Positions 1-9,990 are shown, counted from the stretch's first letter. The stretch is 64,000 nt of DNA from Methylococcaceae bacterium UBA975 (GCA_002292375.1 DBBV01000013.1:73215-137214); one strand, 5' to 3'. Notes: generated from the letters alone by a model not told the origin. A program made the numbers and translations.

Positions 1-1
1 C

Positions 2-490
2 GACAACGATAGGGAGGGCATGGAGAGTATTACAGCTAAGGCGTCACTCGATAGCCAGGCTGAAGACCTAGCCGTGCCGGTTGCCGAACAGGCATCGGTT
101 ATTCAACTGGCAGTGTTAGCCAAACAGGGTGAGGCTATGTCGGGGGTCGATTTAGTCACAGCCTTTACAGAGGTGGAGCTTGAGTTTGGTGATATGGGTA
201 TTTTTCATTGCTATAAGCGGTTAGATGGCGTGGAAAATCAATTGTTCCATGTTGCGAATCTATTGGAACCAGGAACCTTTCCAGTTGGGAGTATGAGTGA
301 CTTCCAATCAACGGGCATTATTCTTTTTTTTCAAGTGAGCGATTTAATCGATCCGCATGAGGCGTTTGATAGTATGTTAAATACGGCGCGGGAATTGAGT
401 CAGCGCTTTAGTGCACGCTTGGTTGATGAAACGATGGAGGAACTTAGTCTTGATAAGATTGCCGATATCCAGACTCGGCTAGGTAGTTGA
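2..490 (+). CDS. zipA: Cell division protein ZipA, C-terminal part (cut by window start)
   Basis: Membrane-anchored division protein that binds the C-terminal tail of FtsZ and ties the Z-ring to the inner membrane. What is visible is the C-terminal FtsZ-binding domain, with an FHCYKR strand, a GTF-F loop and a final amphipathic helix. The reading frame is open to the first base, so the Met codon at 20 is probably internal; the transmembrane helix and Pro/Gln-rich linker would lie upstream. The family is usually 250-330 residues and about 163 codons are present. ligA starts six bases after the stop, the usual zipA-ligA pairing in gammaproteobacteria. The identification rests on domain resemblance and on the neighbour. 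Confidence 0.85.
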   Translation, partial: DNDREGMESITAKASLDSQAEDLAVPVAEQASVIQLAVLAKQGEAMSGVDLVTAFTEVELEFGDMGIFHCYKRLDGVENQLFHVANLLEPGTFPVGSMSDFQSTGIILFFQVSDLIDPHEAFDSMLNTARELSQRFSARLVDETMEELSLDKIADIQTRLGS

Positions 491-496
491 TCTGCA

Positions 497-2533
497 ATGA
501 ACGCAAGCGAGCCCCTTCAGCAGCGTATACAGCGGTTACGCGACGATATTAACCAACATAATCAGCGCTATTATCAGCTTGATGCGCCACAGATTGCCGA
601 TGCTGATTACGATCAGTTGATGCGCGAGCTTGAAACGCTTGAAGCAGAGCACCCTGAATTGATTACTGCCGACTCGCCAACACAACGTGTGGGCGCTGCG
701 CCCTTGGCAAGTTTTCAGCAAGTGTTGCATCAGGTGCCTATGCTGTCGTTAGATAACGCATTTAATGACAGTGAATTTGAAGCATTCGATAAACGGGTTC
801 GAGATAGGGCTGACTTGACGGAAGATGTGACTTACCTTGTTGAACCTAAGTTGGACGGCTTGGCTATTTCATTACGTTATGAAGAGGGTTTGCTGGTGTG
901 TGCCGCCACACGGGGGGATGGGCAGCGCGGTGAAAATGTCACCGAGAACGTTAAAACCATTGGCGCGATACCCTTGCGACTTAAGGGTGATACTGTCCCG
1001 GCGGTAGTCGAGATTCGTGGTGAGGTCTTTATGCCCTTACAGGGGTTTGATCAATTAAATTCAGCAGCGATAGCGGCTGGCGAAAAACCGTTTGCAAACC
1101 CACGTAATGCAGCGGCGGGCAGTTTAAGACAGCTTGACTCAAAGATCACCGCAAAACGACCGCTGGCATTTTATACTTACGGTTTAGGTGTTTTAGACGG
1201 TATGCCGTTGCCGTCTAGCCAAAGCGATTTGTTTTTGTTGTTTGCTGCTTGGGGTCTGCCAGTATGTGATCAAATATCGACCGCAAAGGGTGTTCAGCAA
1301 TGCCATGAGGCTTACCAGTCCTTGGCCGATAAAAGGGCTAAATTACCTTACGAAATTGACGGCGTGGTGTATAAGGTTAATAGTTTTCGCTTACAACAAT
1401 CAATAGGGTTTGTTTCTAGAGCGCCGCGTTGGGCGATTGCGCGCAAGTTTCCAGCGCAGGAAAAAACCACTCAAGTGCTGTCTATCGATGTGCAAGTGGG
1501 GCGAACGGGTTCAATTACGCCTGTTGCACGCTTAGCTCCGGTATTTGTTGGGGGGGTCACGGTGACCAATGTAACCTTGCACAACGAAGACGAGCTGCAC
1601 AGAAAAGATGTGCGTATTGGCGACACGGTTATCGTTCGACGAGCAGGTGACGTCATCCCTGAAATTGTAGCGGTGGTGATTGAGCAGCGAACAGCGGAAG
1701 CGGTGCCTTACCAAATGCCAACGCTTTGCCCGGTATGTTCGTCGCCGTTAGAAAAAATAGAAGGTGAAGCGGTGATACGCTGCTCGGCGGGTTTGTATTG
1801 CCAAGCACAAGTGAAGGAATCTGTTAAGCACTTTGCTTCTCGTAAGGCGATGGATGTTGACGGTTTGGGCGACAAATTAGTTGAACAGTTGGTGGCGAAA
1901 AAGCTAGTGCAAACACCGGCTGATTTATACAGTTTAACGCGAGAGCAGTTATTGAGTTTAGAACGGATGGCTGATAAGTCAGCAGATAATTTGCTACAGG
2001 CGTTGGAAAAGAGTAAAAGTACGACGTTGCCACGATTTTTGTATGGCTTGGGGATTCGGGAAGTAGGTGAAGTGACGGCGACGAGTTTGGCACAGCACTT
2101 TGGTCAACTCGATGCACTTCAGCAAGCGTCTGCAGAGGTGTTAGAGCAAGTACCTGATGTCGGGCCAATTGTGGCTAAACATGTGGTCTCGTTTTTTCAG
2201 CTAGCGCATAACCGAGAAGTTGTGAATACGTTGTTATCGTATGGGATCCATTGGCCTGAGGTAAAAGCCTTAACTAAGACTCAGCATGCCTTGTCGGATA
2301 AAGTGGTGGTTTTAACGGGCACCTTATCTTCGATGACGCGGGATCAAGCGAAGGCCGCGCTGCAAGACTTGGGTGCAAAGGTAACGGGTAGTGTCTCTAA
2401 AAAAACAGATTTTTTAATAGCGGGTGAAGAGTCAGGTTCTAAGTTGACCAAAGCCCAGTCTTTAGGCGTAACGGTATTATCAGAAGAGGCGTTTGTGAGT
2501 TTATTACAAAGTAACCTGGATTTAACCGATTAA
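497..2533 (+). CDS. ligA: NAD-dependent DNA ligase LigA
   Basis: Seals nicks in duplex DNA during replication and repair, using NAD+ as the adenylate donor. The 678 residues are full length for the family. They comprise an N-terminal Ia domain (about 1-70), a nucleotidyltransferase domain with the adenylated lysine K118 in the KLDG motif, an OB fold, a four-cysteine zinc finger (C411, C414, C429, C435), helix-hairpin-helix repeats (about 500-585) and a C-terminal BRCT domain (about 600-678). The start codon lies six bases after zipA, and the next gene begins three bases after the stop, so co-transcription is likely. Nothing essential is missing. Confidence 0.97.
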   Translation: MNASEPLQQRIQRLRDDINQHNQRYYQLDAPQIADADYDQLMRELETLEAEHPELITADSPTQRVGAAPLASFQQVLHQVPMLSLDNAFNDSEFEAFDKRVRDRADLTEDVTYLVEPKLDGLAISLRYEEGLLVCAATRGDGQRGENVTENVKTIGAIPLRLKGDTVPAVVEIRGEVFMPLQGFDQLNSAAIAAGEKPFANPRNAAAGSLRQLDSKITAKRPLAFYTYGLGVLDGMPLPSSQSDLFLLFAAWGLPVCDQISTAKGVQQCHEAYQSLADKRAKLPYEIDGVVYKVNSFRLQQSIGFVSRAPRWAIARKFPAQEKTTQVLSIDVQVGRTGSITPVARLAPVFVGGVTVTNVTLHNEDELHRKDVRIGDTVIVRRAGDVIPEIVAVVIEQRTAEAVPYQMPTLCPVCSSPLEKIEGEAVIRCSAGLYCQAQVKESVKHFASRKAMDVDGLGDKLVEQLVAKKLVQTPADLYSLTREQLLSLERMADKSADNLLQALEKSKSTTLPRFLYGLGIREVGEVTATSLAQHFGQLDALQQASAEVLEQVPDVGPIVAKHVVSFFQLAHNREVVNTLLSYGIHWPEVKALTKTQHALSDKVVVLTGTLSSMTRDQAKAALQDLGAKVTGSVSKKTDFLIAGEESGSKLTKAQSLGVTVLSEEAFVSLLQSNLDLTD

Positions 2534-2536
2534 ATA

Positions 2537-3679
2537 ATGGATACGGATTTAGCAACCGAGGTTCGCATGCTGGAAAGCCATATCGATGGCATGATCGCGC
2601 GCGTACAAAGAAATGAAGACATGCTAAAGCGGTTTCATGATTTGGAAATGCAGTTGCTCTCGCTAAATTCATTGAAAGAACTGGTTGAGAATATTTTAGA
2701 CGACGCTAAATCCGCCTTTAACTTACAGTCGTTGTCGTTGGTTTTAGCGGATGGGAGTGGCGATATTTCGACTTTTCTTGCCGAGGACGGTTTTTGTTTG
2801 CAAGATGCCCCCTCCGTGGTTTTAACCCCAAGCGTTGGCCTTTTTAAGGCAAAACTAGGGCTTTCCCAGCGCGTGTTGCTGGGTGATGCAGCCACTGTCT
2901 TGGTGCCAGAGTTTTGGCCAGCGGAGCAAAAACGGCCAGCCAGTGTGGCGCTTATCCCCCTAATTAGACGTGGTGTTCATTTGGGTTGTTTGGTGTTTGG
3001 TAGTGACGATAAAAGTCGGTTTGAAGCAAATATGTCGTCCTACTTTTTGGATCGCTTAGGTAAAGTTCTCAGTGTGTGTATGGAAAACACACTGAATTAT
3101 GAGCAGTTAAGACGCAGCAGCTTGTTTGATACCTTGACGGGGGTTAATAACCGCCGTTTCTTTGAACAACGCATAGAGGAAGAAATGTTGCGCTCGCTAA
3201 GAACGGGCGATGATTTGTCGTGCTTGTTTATAGACATCGATTTTTTCAAAAAAGTGAACGACACCTACGGTCATCAAGTTGGCGATACCGCGCTCAGGCA
3301 CGTTGCGGAATGTTTACGTAGCCAGTTAAGGAGTAATGATATTTTAGCGCGCTACGGCGGTGAAGAGTTCGTCGCGATACTACCCACTGCAGCAGAGCAA
3401 AAAGGCACCGAAGTAGCCGAACGCATGCGTAAACTGGTGGAGCGTTCCATTTTGCCGATAACGGACAATGAGCAATTGGAATTAACGGTCTCTATTGGTG
3501 TGTCTACCTTTGTAGTTGAGCAAGCAGGTTCTTCGAGTAGCGTTGAAAAAACTGATTTGATTGAGGTGGCGGATAAGGCCTTGTATCAAGCTAAACATTC
3601 AGGGCGTAATAAGGTCGTTAGTGGTGGCGTGGTGCTGTCAGGTTTAAGCGCAAAAACAAAATCATCGGCTTCAATCTAG
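2537..3679 (+). CDS. Diguanylate cyclase with N-terminal GAF/DUF484-like sensor region
   Basis: Predicted to make cyclic di-GMP from two GTP. The C-terminal GGDEF domain (about 195-360) has an intact GGEEF active-site motif at residues 274-278. An RxxD inhibitory site (RSND, 265-268) sits exactly five residues before it, so product feedback inhibition is expected. The N-terminal 180 residues have no transmembrane segment; a short coiled-coil start followed by a GAF-like region resembles the DUF484 family, so the sensed signal is probably cytoplasmic. It follows ligA by three bases, suggesting translational coupling. The ligand of the N-terminal region cannot be told from sequence. Confidence 0.88.
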   Translation: MDTDLATEVRMLESHIDGMIARVQRNEDMLKRFHDLEMQLLSLNSLKELVENILDDAKSAFNLQSLSLVLADGSGDISTFLAEDGFCLQDAPSVVLTPSVGLFKAKLGLSQRVLLGDAATVLVPEFWPAEQKRPASVALIPLIRRGVHLGCLVFGSDDKSRFEANMSSYFLDRLGKVLSVCMENTLNYEQLRRSSLFDTLTGVNNRRFFEQRIEEEMLRSLRTGDDLSCLFIDIDFFKKVNDTYGHQVGDTALRHVAECLRSQLRSNDILARYGGEEFVAILPTAAEQKGTEVAERMRKLVERSILPITDNEQLELTVSIGVSTFVVEQAGSSSSVEKTDLIEVADKALYQAKHSGRNKVVSGGVVLSGLSAKTKSSASI

Positions 3680-3807
3680 CCTTTGTTGTCATTTATTAGG
3701 GCCAATCTGTATGGGCCTAAATCCTAGATCAATTTCAGCTGTTCATAGTGCTTGTCGTAAACCTTATTGCGTAGAAACAAAGTTATCAAAAAAAGCGTAC
3801 TTTAAGG

Positions 3808-3813
3808 TATAAT
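3808..3813 (+). promoter_or_regulatory. Candidate -10 element of the gyrA promoter
   Basis: A perfect TATAAT lies in the 249-base gap before gyrA. The best -35 match upstream is TTATCA at 3783-3788, 19 bases away, which is weak. The leader to the gyrA start would be about 110 bases. Apart from this the gap is AT-rich with no gene. Confidence 0.45.
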
Positions 3814-3928
3814 TTCAGCTTTATTTTTCATCAATTTTTAGTTGGTTTAGCGATCTTAAAAATAACCGTATTTTATTATCTTAGCGCTAATTTTTGAATA
3901 ATTCGGCATCTGAGGAGATACCTTTAAC

Positions 3929-6541
3929 ATGGCAGAGCTGGTAAAAGAAACGATACCCGTAAACATTGAAGACGAAATGCGCCAGTCCTATTTGGACTAC
4001 GCGATGAGTGTGATCGTTGGTAGGGCGTTACCCGACGTACGTGATGGCTTAAAGCCAGTGCACCGTCGTGTTTTGTTTGCGATGCATGTACTCGGTAATG
4101 ATTGGAATAAAGCGTATAAAAAATCGGCGCGTATCGTCGGTGATGTCATTGGTAAATATCACCCACATGGCGATACGGCTGTGTATGACACAATTGTTCG
4201 GATGGCTCAGCCTTTTTCTATGCGGCATATGTTGGTTGATGGACAAGGTAACTTCGGTTCGGTTGATGGTGATTCCGCAGCAGCGATGCGTTATACAGAA
4301 ATTAGAATGGCCAAACTGTCGCATGAAATGCTAGCCGATATCGACAAAGAAACGGTCAACTTTAATGCTAACTACGATGAGTCCGAATCTGAGCCGGCTG
4401 TTTTCCCGGCCCGTGTTCCCTTGTTGTTGATCAATGGTTCGTCTGGTATTGCTGTTGGTATGGCGACCAATATCCCGCCGCACAATCTGTCAGAAATAAC
4501 CCAGGCATGTTTGCACTTGATTGATCAGCCGAACGCCAGTATTGATGAATTGATGCAGCATGTCCCCGGTCCTGATTTCCCTACTGCCGGCATTATTAAT
4601 GGCTCAGATGGCATTCGTGAGGCGTACCATACCGGTCGAGGTAGAATTTATTTGCGTGCGCGCTACCACGTCGAAGGCGAAGACAATACCAACGGCAAGC
4701 TGTCGATTGTCGTCACTGAGTTGCCTTATCAGGTTAATAAGGCCCGCTTACTGGAAAAAATAGCGCACTTAGTCAAAGACGCGAAGTTAGACGGTATTTC
4801 CGGCTTGCGCGACGAGTCTGATAAAGACGGCATGCGTATGGTTATCGAACTAAAGCGCGGCGAGGTGCCGGAAGTCATTATTAATAATTTATATCAACAG
4901 ACACAGTTACAGAATGTGTTTGGCATTAACATGGTGGCGTTGATTGATGGCCTTCCTAAGTGTTTGAATCTTAAGCAAATTTTAGAGGCGTTTGTTGATC
5001 ACCGCCGAGAAGTAGTCACCCGTAGAACGGTCTATGATTTGCGTAAAGCCCGTGAGCGCGCGCATACCTTAGAAGGGTTGGCCGTTGCCTTATCTAATAT
5101 CGATGAAATGATCGCTGTGATTAAAGCAGCAAAAACCCCCGCTGAAGCCAAAGTTGGCTTGCTTGAAAAGCCTTGGTTGCCTGGCTTAGTGGCTGAATTA
5201 CTAGCAAAGGCCGATTCGGGTCGTTCACGCCCAGATAAACTTGAGCCTTGTTACGGTTTACTGGACAGTAATTATCATTTATCACCCGCTCAAGCGCAGG
5301 CCATCTTAGAATTACGCTTGCACCGTTTGACCGGTCTTGAGCAAGATAAAATTCTTCAAGAATATAAAGACCTGCTTGTCGACATTGACTATCATTTGGA
5401 CATTCTGGCCGACAGAAGTCGTTTAATGTCAGTTATTCGTGACGAGTTGATCAAGCTGATTGATGAATATAAGGAAGATCGTCGTACAGAGATTAACGAT
5501 CAATTCTTAAATTTAACGGCAGAAGACTTAATTACCGAAGAAGACATGGTGGTGACCTTGTCGCATGAAGGCTACGTTAAGTCGCAACCATTAACTTCTT
5601 ATACCGCCCAACGTCGTGGCGGCAAAGGTAAAACAGCGGCGAATACGAAAAACGAAGACTTTATCGACAAGCTGTTTATCGCCAACACGCACGACACGGT
5701 ATTGTGCTTCTCAAGTAAAGGGAAGGTGTATTGGTTACGGGTGTTTAATTTACCAGTGGCCAGTCGGGTGTCGCGAGGTAAGCCAATTGTCAACTTGTTG
5801 CCATTAGAGGAAGACGAACGGATAAACGCCATATTGCCTATTCGGGAGTTTATAGATGATGAATACGTGTTTATGGCGACAGAAGCAGGTACGGTTAAAA
5901 AGACGCTGATCAAAGAATTTGAAAAGCCCCGCGCAAACGGCAAAATTGCGATTGATTTACGTGACAATGACACCCTTGTGGGTGTGGCTGTGACGGATGG
6001 TAAGAAAGACGTAATGTTATTCGCTAGTTCTGGCAAAGTTGCGAGCTTTAACGAATCAGATGTCCGTGTGATGGGGCGGACAGCCGGTGGTGTTCGCGGG
6101 ATGCGAATTAAGTCGGGTGAAAGCATTATCTCGTTGATTATTTCGCAACCAGGTACGGTGCTTACATTAACTGAGAACGGTTACGGTAAGCGTACTCAAA
6201 TTACTGAATACCCTATCCATAAACGTGGTGGTCAAGGCGTTATTGCAATGCAAACCAGTGACCGAAATGGTGCCTTGGTCGGTGCGGTATTGGTTGATGA
6301 CGACGATGAGTTAATGATTATTACTGATGGCGGTACCTTGGTTAGAACGCGAACCAATGAGATTTCTATCTTAGGCAGAAACACTCAAGGCGTTCGGGTC
6401 ATTAGGCCGGGTAAAGATGAAAAAGTAATAGGCTTGGATCGAATAGCAAGTCTAGGTGATGAAGTGGATGAGGATGAGCTGATGGACGGTGAAGAAATGC
6501 CCGATTCGGTTGATGATGCCTCATCTGAAAGTGAAGTTTAA
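3929..6541 (+). CDS. gyrA: DNA gyrase subunit A
   Basis: Breaks and rejoins DNA in the A2B2 gyrase that introduces negative supercoils. Full length at 870 residues. The catalytic tyrosine is Y122 in the RYTEIRM motif. The quinolone-resistance region keeps Asp87 but has Thr at position 83, where E. coli has Ser; Thr83 is also the natural residue in Pseudomonas aeruginosa. The GyrA-box QRRGGKGK opens the C-terminal DNA-wrapping beta-pinwheel, and the tail is acidic as in other gyrases. An AGGAG-like site precedes the ATG. serC follows after 24 bases, giving the classical gyrA-serC start of the aromatic supraoperon. Confidence 0.98.
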   Translation: MAELVKETIPVNIEDEMRQSYLDYAMSVIVGRALPDVRDGLKPVHRRVLFAMHVLGNDWNKAYKKSARIVGDVIGKYHPHGDTAVYDTIVRMAQPFSMRHMLVDGQGNFGSVDGDSAAAMRYTEIRMAKLSHEMLADIDKETVNFNANYDESESEPAVFPARVPLLLINGSSGIAVGMATNIPPHNLSEITQACLHLIDQPNASIDELMQHVPGPDFPTAGIINGSDGIREAYHTGRGRIYLRARYHVEGEDNTNGKLSIVVTELPYQVNKARLLEKIAHLVKDAKLDGISGLRDESDKDGMRMVIELKRGEVPEVIINNLYQQTQLQNVFGINMVALIDGLPKCLNLKQILEAFVDHRREVVTRRTVYDLRKARERAHTLEGLAVALSNIDEMIAVIKAAKTPAEAKVGLLEKPWLPGLVAELLAKADSGRSRPDKLEPCYGLLDSNYHLSPAQAQAILELRLHRLTGLEQDKILQEYKDLLVDIDYHLDILADRSRLMSVIRDELIKLIDEYKEDRRTEINDQFLNLTAEDLITEEDMVVTLSHEGYVKSQPLTSYTAQRRGGKGKTAANTKNEDFIDKLFIANTHDTVLCFSSKGKVYWLRVFNLPVASRVSRGKPIVNLLPLEEDERINAILPIREFIDDEYVFMATEAGTVKKTLIKEFEKPRANGKIAIDLRDNDTLVGVAVTDGKKDVMLFASSGKVASFNESDVRVMGRTAGGVRGMRIKSGESIISLIISQPGTVLTLTENGYGKRTQITEYPIHKRGGQGVIAMQTSDRNGALVGAVLVDDDDELMIITDGGTLVRTRTNEISILGRNTQGVRVIRPGKDEKVIGLDRIASLGDEVDEDELMDGEEMPDSVDDASSESEV

Positions 6542-6565
6542 AAATTAATGGTTCAGGAGATTTGA

Positions 6566-7648
6566 ATGTCCCGCGTGTATAATTTTAGTGCTGGCCCTGC
6601 GGCAGTACCCTTAGAAGTACTACAAAAAGCTCAAAGTGAAATGCTGGATTGGCATGGCTCTGGTATGTCGGTAATGGAAATGAGTCATCGTGGTAAAGAC
6701 TATATTTCGATTGCAGAAAAAGCCGAAGCAGACGTACGTGAATTGATGAATATTCCGTCAAACTATAAGGTTCTTTTTCTGCAAGGGGGCGCTACGCTCC
6801 AGTTCTCGATGGTGCCAATGAACTTGTTGGGTAGTAAAAGCAAAGCGTGCTACGTTAACACTGGCGCTTGGTCAAAAAAGGCGATCAAAGAAGCAAAGCT
6901 GCACTGTGACGTCCAGTTATCTGCTAGTTCAGAAGACACGGATTTCACCTCGATTCCTGCGGTTGATAGCTGGGATATAGACCCCGATGCAGCGTATTTG
7001 CATTACACCAGTAATGAAACTATCGGCGGTGTCGAATTTCAGCAAATTCCTGACGTGGGCGGCATCGATTTGGTGGCAGATATGTCATCTAATATTCTGT
7101 CTAGAGAAATTGATGTCAGTCGATTTGGTATTATTTATGCTGGCGGACAGAAAAATATGGGCCCGTCAGGTATCGCACTAACAATCGTGCGTGACGATTT
7201 AATTGGGCAGGCTCGGACGGGTACACCGTCCATGTTGGATTACAAAAATCACGCCGATGCAGATTCGATGTTTAACACCCCGCCGACTTACAGCTGGTAC
7301 TTCATGGGTTTAGTCTTTGAATGGTTGAAAGCTCAAGGTGGGATTGCTGCTATAGAGGCGCGTAATAGGCGTAAATCAGAAAAGCTCTACGCGGCGATTG
7401 ATCAATCCGATTTTTACTCGAACCCAGTTGAGGTTTCGTCACGCTCACGGATGAATATACCCTTTGTCCTAGCCAATAATGCGTTGGATGAGAGCTTTCT
7501 AGCGGAAGCTAAGCGTGCCGGTTTGGTGACTTTAAAGGGGCATCGTTCGGTAGGCGGTATGCGCGCAAGTATTTATAATGCCATGCCAGAAGACGGCGTG
7601 GATGCACTAATCAGCATGATGGCAGAGTTCGAAAGAACAAAGGCGTAA
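6566..7648 (+). CDS. serC: Phosphoserine aminotransferase
   Basis: PLP enzyme of serine synthesis, converting 3-phosphohydroxypyruvate and glutamate to phosphoserine. In many proteobacteria it also serves pyridoxal phosphate synthesis (PdxF). The 360 residues match the family length. The PLP-binding lysine is K196 in the AGGQKNMGPSG motif, and the N-terminal NFSAGPA signature is intact. A good AGGAG ribosome site precedes the ATG. It is followed 36 bases later by serA, so two consecutive serine pathway enzymes are adjacent. Confidence 0.97.
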   Translation: MSRVYNFSAGPAAVPLEVLQKAQSEMLDWHGSGMSVMEMSHRGKDYISIAEKAEADVRELMNIPSNYKVLFLQGGATLQFSMVPMNLLGSKSKACYVNTGAWSKKAIKEAKLHCDVQLSASSEDTDFTSIPAVDSWDIDPDAAYLHYTSNETIGGVEFQQIPDVGGIDLVADMSSNILSREIDVSRFGIIYAGGQKNMGPSGIALTIVRDDLIGQARTGTPSMLDYKNHADADSMFNTPPTYSWYFMGLVFEWLKAQGGIAAIEARNRRKSEKLYAAIDQSDFYSNPVEVSSRSRMNIPFVLANNALDESFLAEAKRAGLVTLKGHRSVGGMRASIYNAMPEDGVDALISMMAEFERTKA

Positions 7649-7684
7649 GGCTAACAAGTTAATCAATTTAAAGGTAAGTAACTC

Positions 7685-8848
7685 ATGTTTAAAATTCAGA
7701 CACTGAATAATATTTCCATCAAAGGGCTCGATAAATTTCCGAGAGATAAATACGAGGTTGCCTCAGAAATTCAATCACCGGATGCTTATATGCTGCGTTC
7801 GTTGAAGTTACACGATGTTGAGATTCCAAGCAGTGTGCTAGCCATAGGCCGCGCTGGTGCAGGTGTCAATAATATACCGGTCGAAAAAATGACGACGCTG
7901 GGCATCCCTGTGTTTAATGCACCTGGAGCCAATGCGAATGCGGTTAAAGAGCTCGTGTTAACCGGTATGTTGTTGGCGTGTAGAAATATATGTCAAGCGT
8001 GGGCATGTGCTAAAAATTTACAAGGCGATGATGAGTCTATTGCCAAAGAAGTCGAACAAGTTAAAAAGAATTTTGTCGGTTTCGAATTACCTGGTCGTAC
8101 CCTCGGTGTTATTGGTTTGGGTGCTATAGGAACCTCTGTCGCAAACACAGCGTATGATTTAGGGATGAACGTGGTGGGTTATGATCCAGCCATTACTGTG
8201 GAACGTGCTTGGCAGTTATCATCTGCCATCGAGTCTGCCAACACCGTGGATGAGTTGCTAGCAAAGTCTGATTTTGTGACCGTACACGTGCCACTAAATG
8301 AAGGTACGAAAGACTTGATTAACGCCTCTCGTATCAGCACGATGAATAATAATGCAGTTATTCTGAATTTCTCTAGAGACGGTATCGTTAATGACAAAGA
8401 CGTCGTCGCCGCCTTAGATTCAGGCAAGCTTTACGCGTATATCTGTGATTTTCCGAGTAATTTACTTAAAGATCACCCTCGCGTGATTACACTGCCACAT
8501 TTAGGCGCATCAACCGCTGAGGCAGAAGAGAATTGTGCAGTGATGATTGCCGATCAATTAAAAGATTTTTTAGAAAACGGCAATATCAAAAATTCAGTTA
8601 ACTTCCCTGCCGTTAAAATGCCACGCGTAGAAGGCTACCGGATGGCCATAGCGAACGCCAATGTGCCTAATATGGTTGGCCAGATATCCTGTATTTTGGC
8701 TGAAACAGGGCACAATATTTTGGATTTGATCAATAAATCACGGGGTGAGGTTGCGTATACCTTATTAGATGTTGATACCGTGGTGACTGCTGACGTGGTT
8801 GAGCGAATCAAAAACATTGACGGCGTGCTGTCCGTGCGAACCGTATAA
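7685..8848 (+). CDS. serA: D-3-phosphoglycerate dehydrogenase, short form with ACT domain
   Basis: NAD-dependent oxidation of 3-phosphoglycerate, the first step of serine synthesis. The 387-residue protein has the Rossmann signature GLGAIG near residue 145, the catalytic Arg region NFSRDG near 233 and the PHLGASTAEAEEN segment that holds the catalytic His. A C-terminal ACT domain (about 315-387) suggests serine feedback. In Pseudomonas the aromatic supraoperon runs directly from serC to pheA. Here serA sits between them, which completes two steps of serine synthesis ahead of the aromatic genes. The next gene starts 15 bases downstream. Confidence 0.95.
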   Translation: MFKIQTLNNISIKGLDKFPRDKYEVASEIQSPDAYMLRSLKLHDVEIPSSVLAIGRAGAGVNNIPVEKMTTLGIPVFNAPGANANAVKELVLTGMLLACRNICQAWACAKNLQGDDESIAKEVEQVKKNFVGFELPGRTLGVIGLGAIGTSVANTAYDLGMNVVGYDPAITVERAWQLSSAIESANTVDELLAKSDFVTVHVPLNEGTKDLINASRISTMNNNAVILNFSRDGIVNDKDVVAALDSGKLYAYICDFPSNLLKDHPRVITLPHLGASTAEAEENCAVMIADQLKDFLENGNIKNSVNFPAVKMPRVEGYRMAIANANVPNMVGQISCILAETGHNILDLINKSRGEVAYTLLDVDTVVTADVVERIKNIDGVLSVRTV

Positions 8849-8863
8849 GGCCGGTTTATTACT

Positions 8864-9949
8864 ATGGGAGTTAATAAAACATTATCTGAGCTTAGAGATG
8901 CTATCGATGAGCTAGATGAGCAATTATTAACCTTGTTTAATAAGCGTGCTGAGTTAGCAAAGGACGTAGCGACGGTCAAATTGGCAGATGGTGAGGGCGG
9001 TGATTTTTATCGCCCAGACCGAGAAGCCTCCGTACTAAGACGGGTTAAGTCAAAAAATCCCGGGCCCTTAAAAGGTGAGCACGTAGCAAAGATCTACCGT
9101 GAACTGATGTCGGCTTGTTTGGCTTTAGAAAAACCCTTAACCGTGGCGTTCTTGGGGCCTTCGGGCACGTTTACGCAAGAAGCGGCGCTTAAACACTTTG
9201 GTCATGCGGTTAATACGCTTGAAACGGTCACCATCGCTGATATCTTTCATGAAGTTGAAAATGGTGAGGCGCATTATGGCGTGGTGCCGGTTGAAAACTC
9301 AACTGAAGGGGTTATTAGCCACACCTTAGATTTGTTTATTAATTCGCCGTTACAAATTTGCGGTGAGGTGGCGTTGCGCATTCATCACCATCTTTTATCT
9401 AGCGCTGAATCATTAGCTGACATCAAGGTGGTGTATTCACACCAGCAATCACTCGGTCAATGTAGGCAGTGGTTGATGGCGAATATGCTCAATATAGAAA
9501 CCGTTGCCGTTAGCAGTAATGCCGAAGCAGCTCGTTTAGCTAAAGAGCACTCAAATGCTGCGGCGATAGCAGGCGAGGTGGCGGCTGAGTTGTATGGCTT
9601 GAATAAATTAGCCAGCCATATCGAAGATGAGTTGGACAATACCACGCGTTTTTTGGTGATTGGTCAACAACTTGTGTCAGCCAGTGGCGATGATAAAACC
9701 AGCATGATGATATCAACAAAAAATGTCGCCGGTGCATTACAAAGTGTCTTGGCACCGTTTGCTTACGCAGGCATTAGTTTAAATAAAATTGAATCACGTC
9801 CATCTAGGCAAGGCGCATGGGAGTACGTGTTTTTTGTAGACATTGATGGTCACCAGCAAGATGAGAAAGTGGCTGCTGTTCTGCATGAGTTACTACCTAA
9901 CGTTAACGTATTAAAAGTTTTAGGTTCTTATCCTAAAGCAGTTATTTAA
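8864..9949 (+). CDS. pheA: Bifunctional chorismate mutase / prephenate dehydratase (P-protein)
   Basis: Converts chorismate to prephenate and then to phenylpyruvate, the committed route to phenylalanine. Residues 1-90 form an AroQ-type chorismate mutase helix bundle. From about 95 the prephenate dehydratase domain starts with FLGPSGTFTQEA and includes ENSTEG and the catalytic NTTRF motif. A C-terminal ACT domain with ESRPSR provides the likely phenylalanine allosteric site. At 361 residues it is the usual proteobacterial fusion. It sits between serA and hisC in the aromatic supraoperon. Confidence 0.97.
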   Translation: MGVNKTLSELRDAIDELDEQLLTLFNKRAELAKDVATVKLADGEGGDFYRPDREASVLRRVKSKNPGPLKGEHVAKIYRELMSACLALEKPLTVAFLGPSGTFTQEAALKHFGHAVNTLETVTIADIFHEVENGEAHYGVVPVENSTEGVISHTLDLFINSPLQICGEVALRIHHHLLSSAESLADIKVVYSHQQSLGQCRQWLMANMLNIETVAVSSNAEAARLAKEHSNAAAIAGEVAAELYGLNKLASHIEDELDNTTRFLVIGQQLVSASGDDKTSMMISTKNVAGALQSVLAPFAYAGISLNKIESRPSRQGAWEYVFFVDIDGHQQDEKVAAVLHELLPNVNVLKVLGSYPKAVI

Positions 9950-9990
9950 TACTCGGATCGTTAAGCCCTTTCTTAGCGAATAAAACTATT

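Noticed and set aside
4166..4196. GyrA Thr83 as an acquired quinolone-resistance change
   Set aside because: Thr is the wild-type residue at this position in several gammaproteobacteria, including Pseudomonas aeruginosa, and Asp87 is unchanged.
5599..6126. A 175-codon open frame antisense to gyrA
   Set aside because: It mirrors the codon structure of gyrA, has no ribosome site, and its translation is a low-complexity Ser/Thr/Pro-rich sequence without a recognisable domain.
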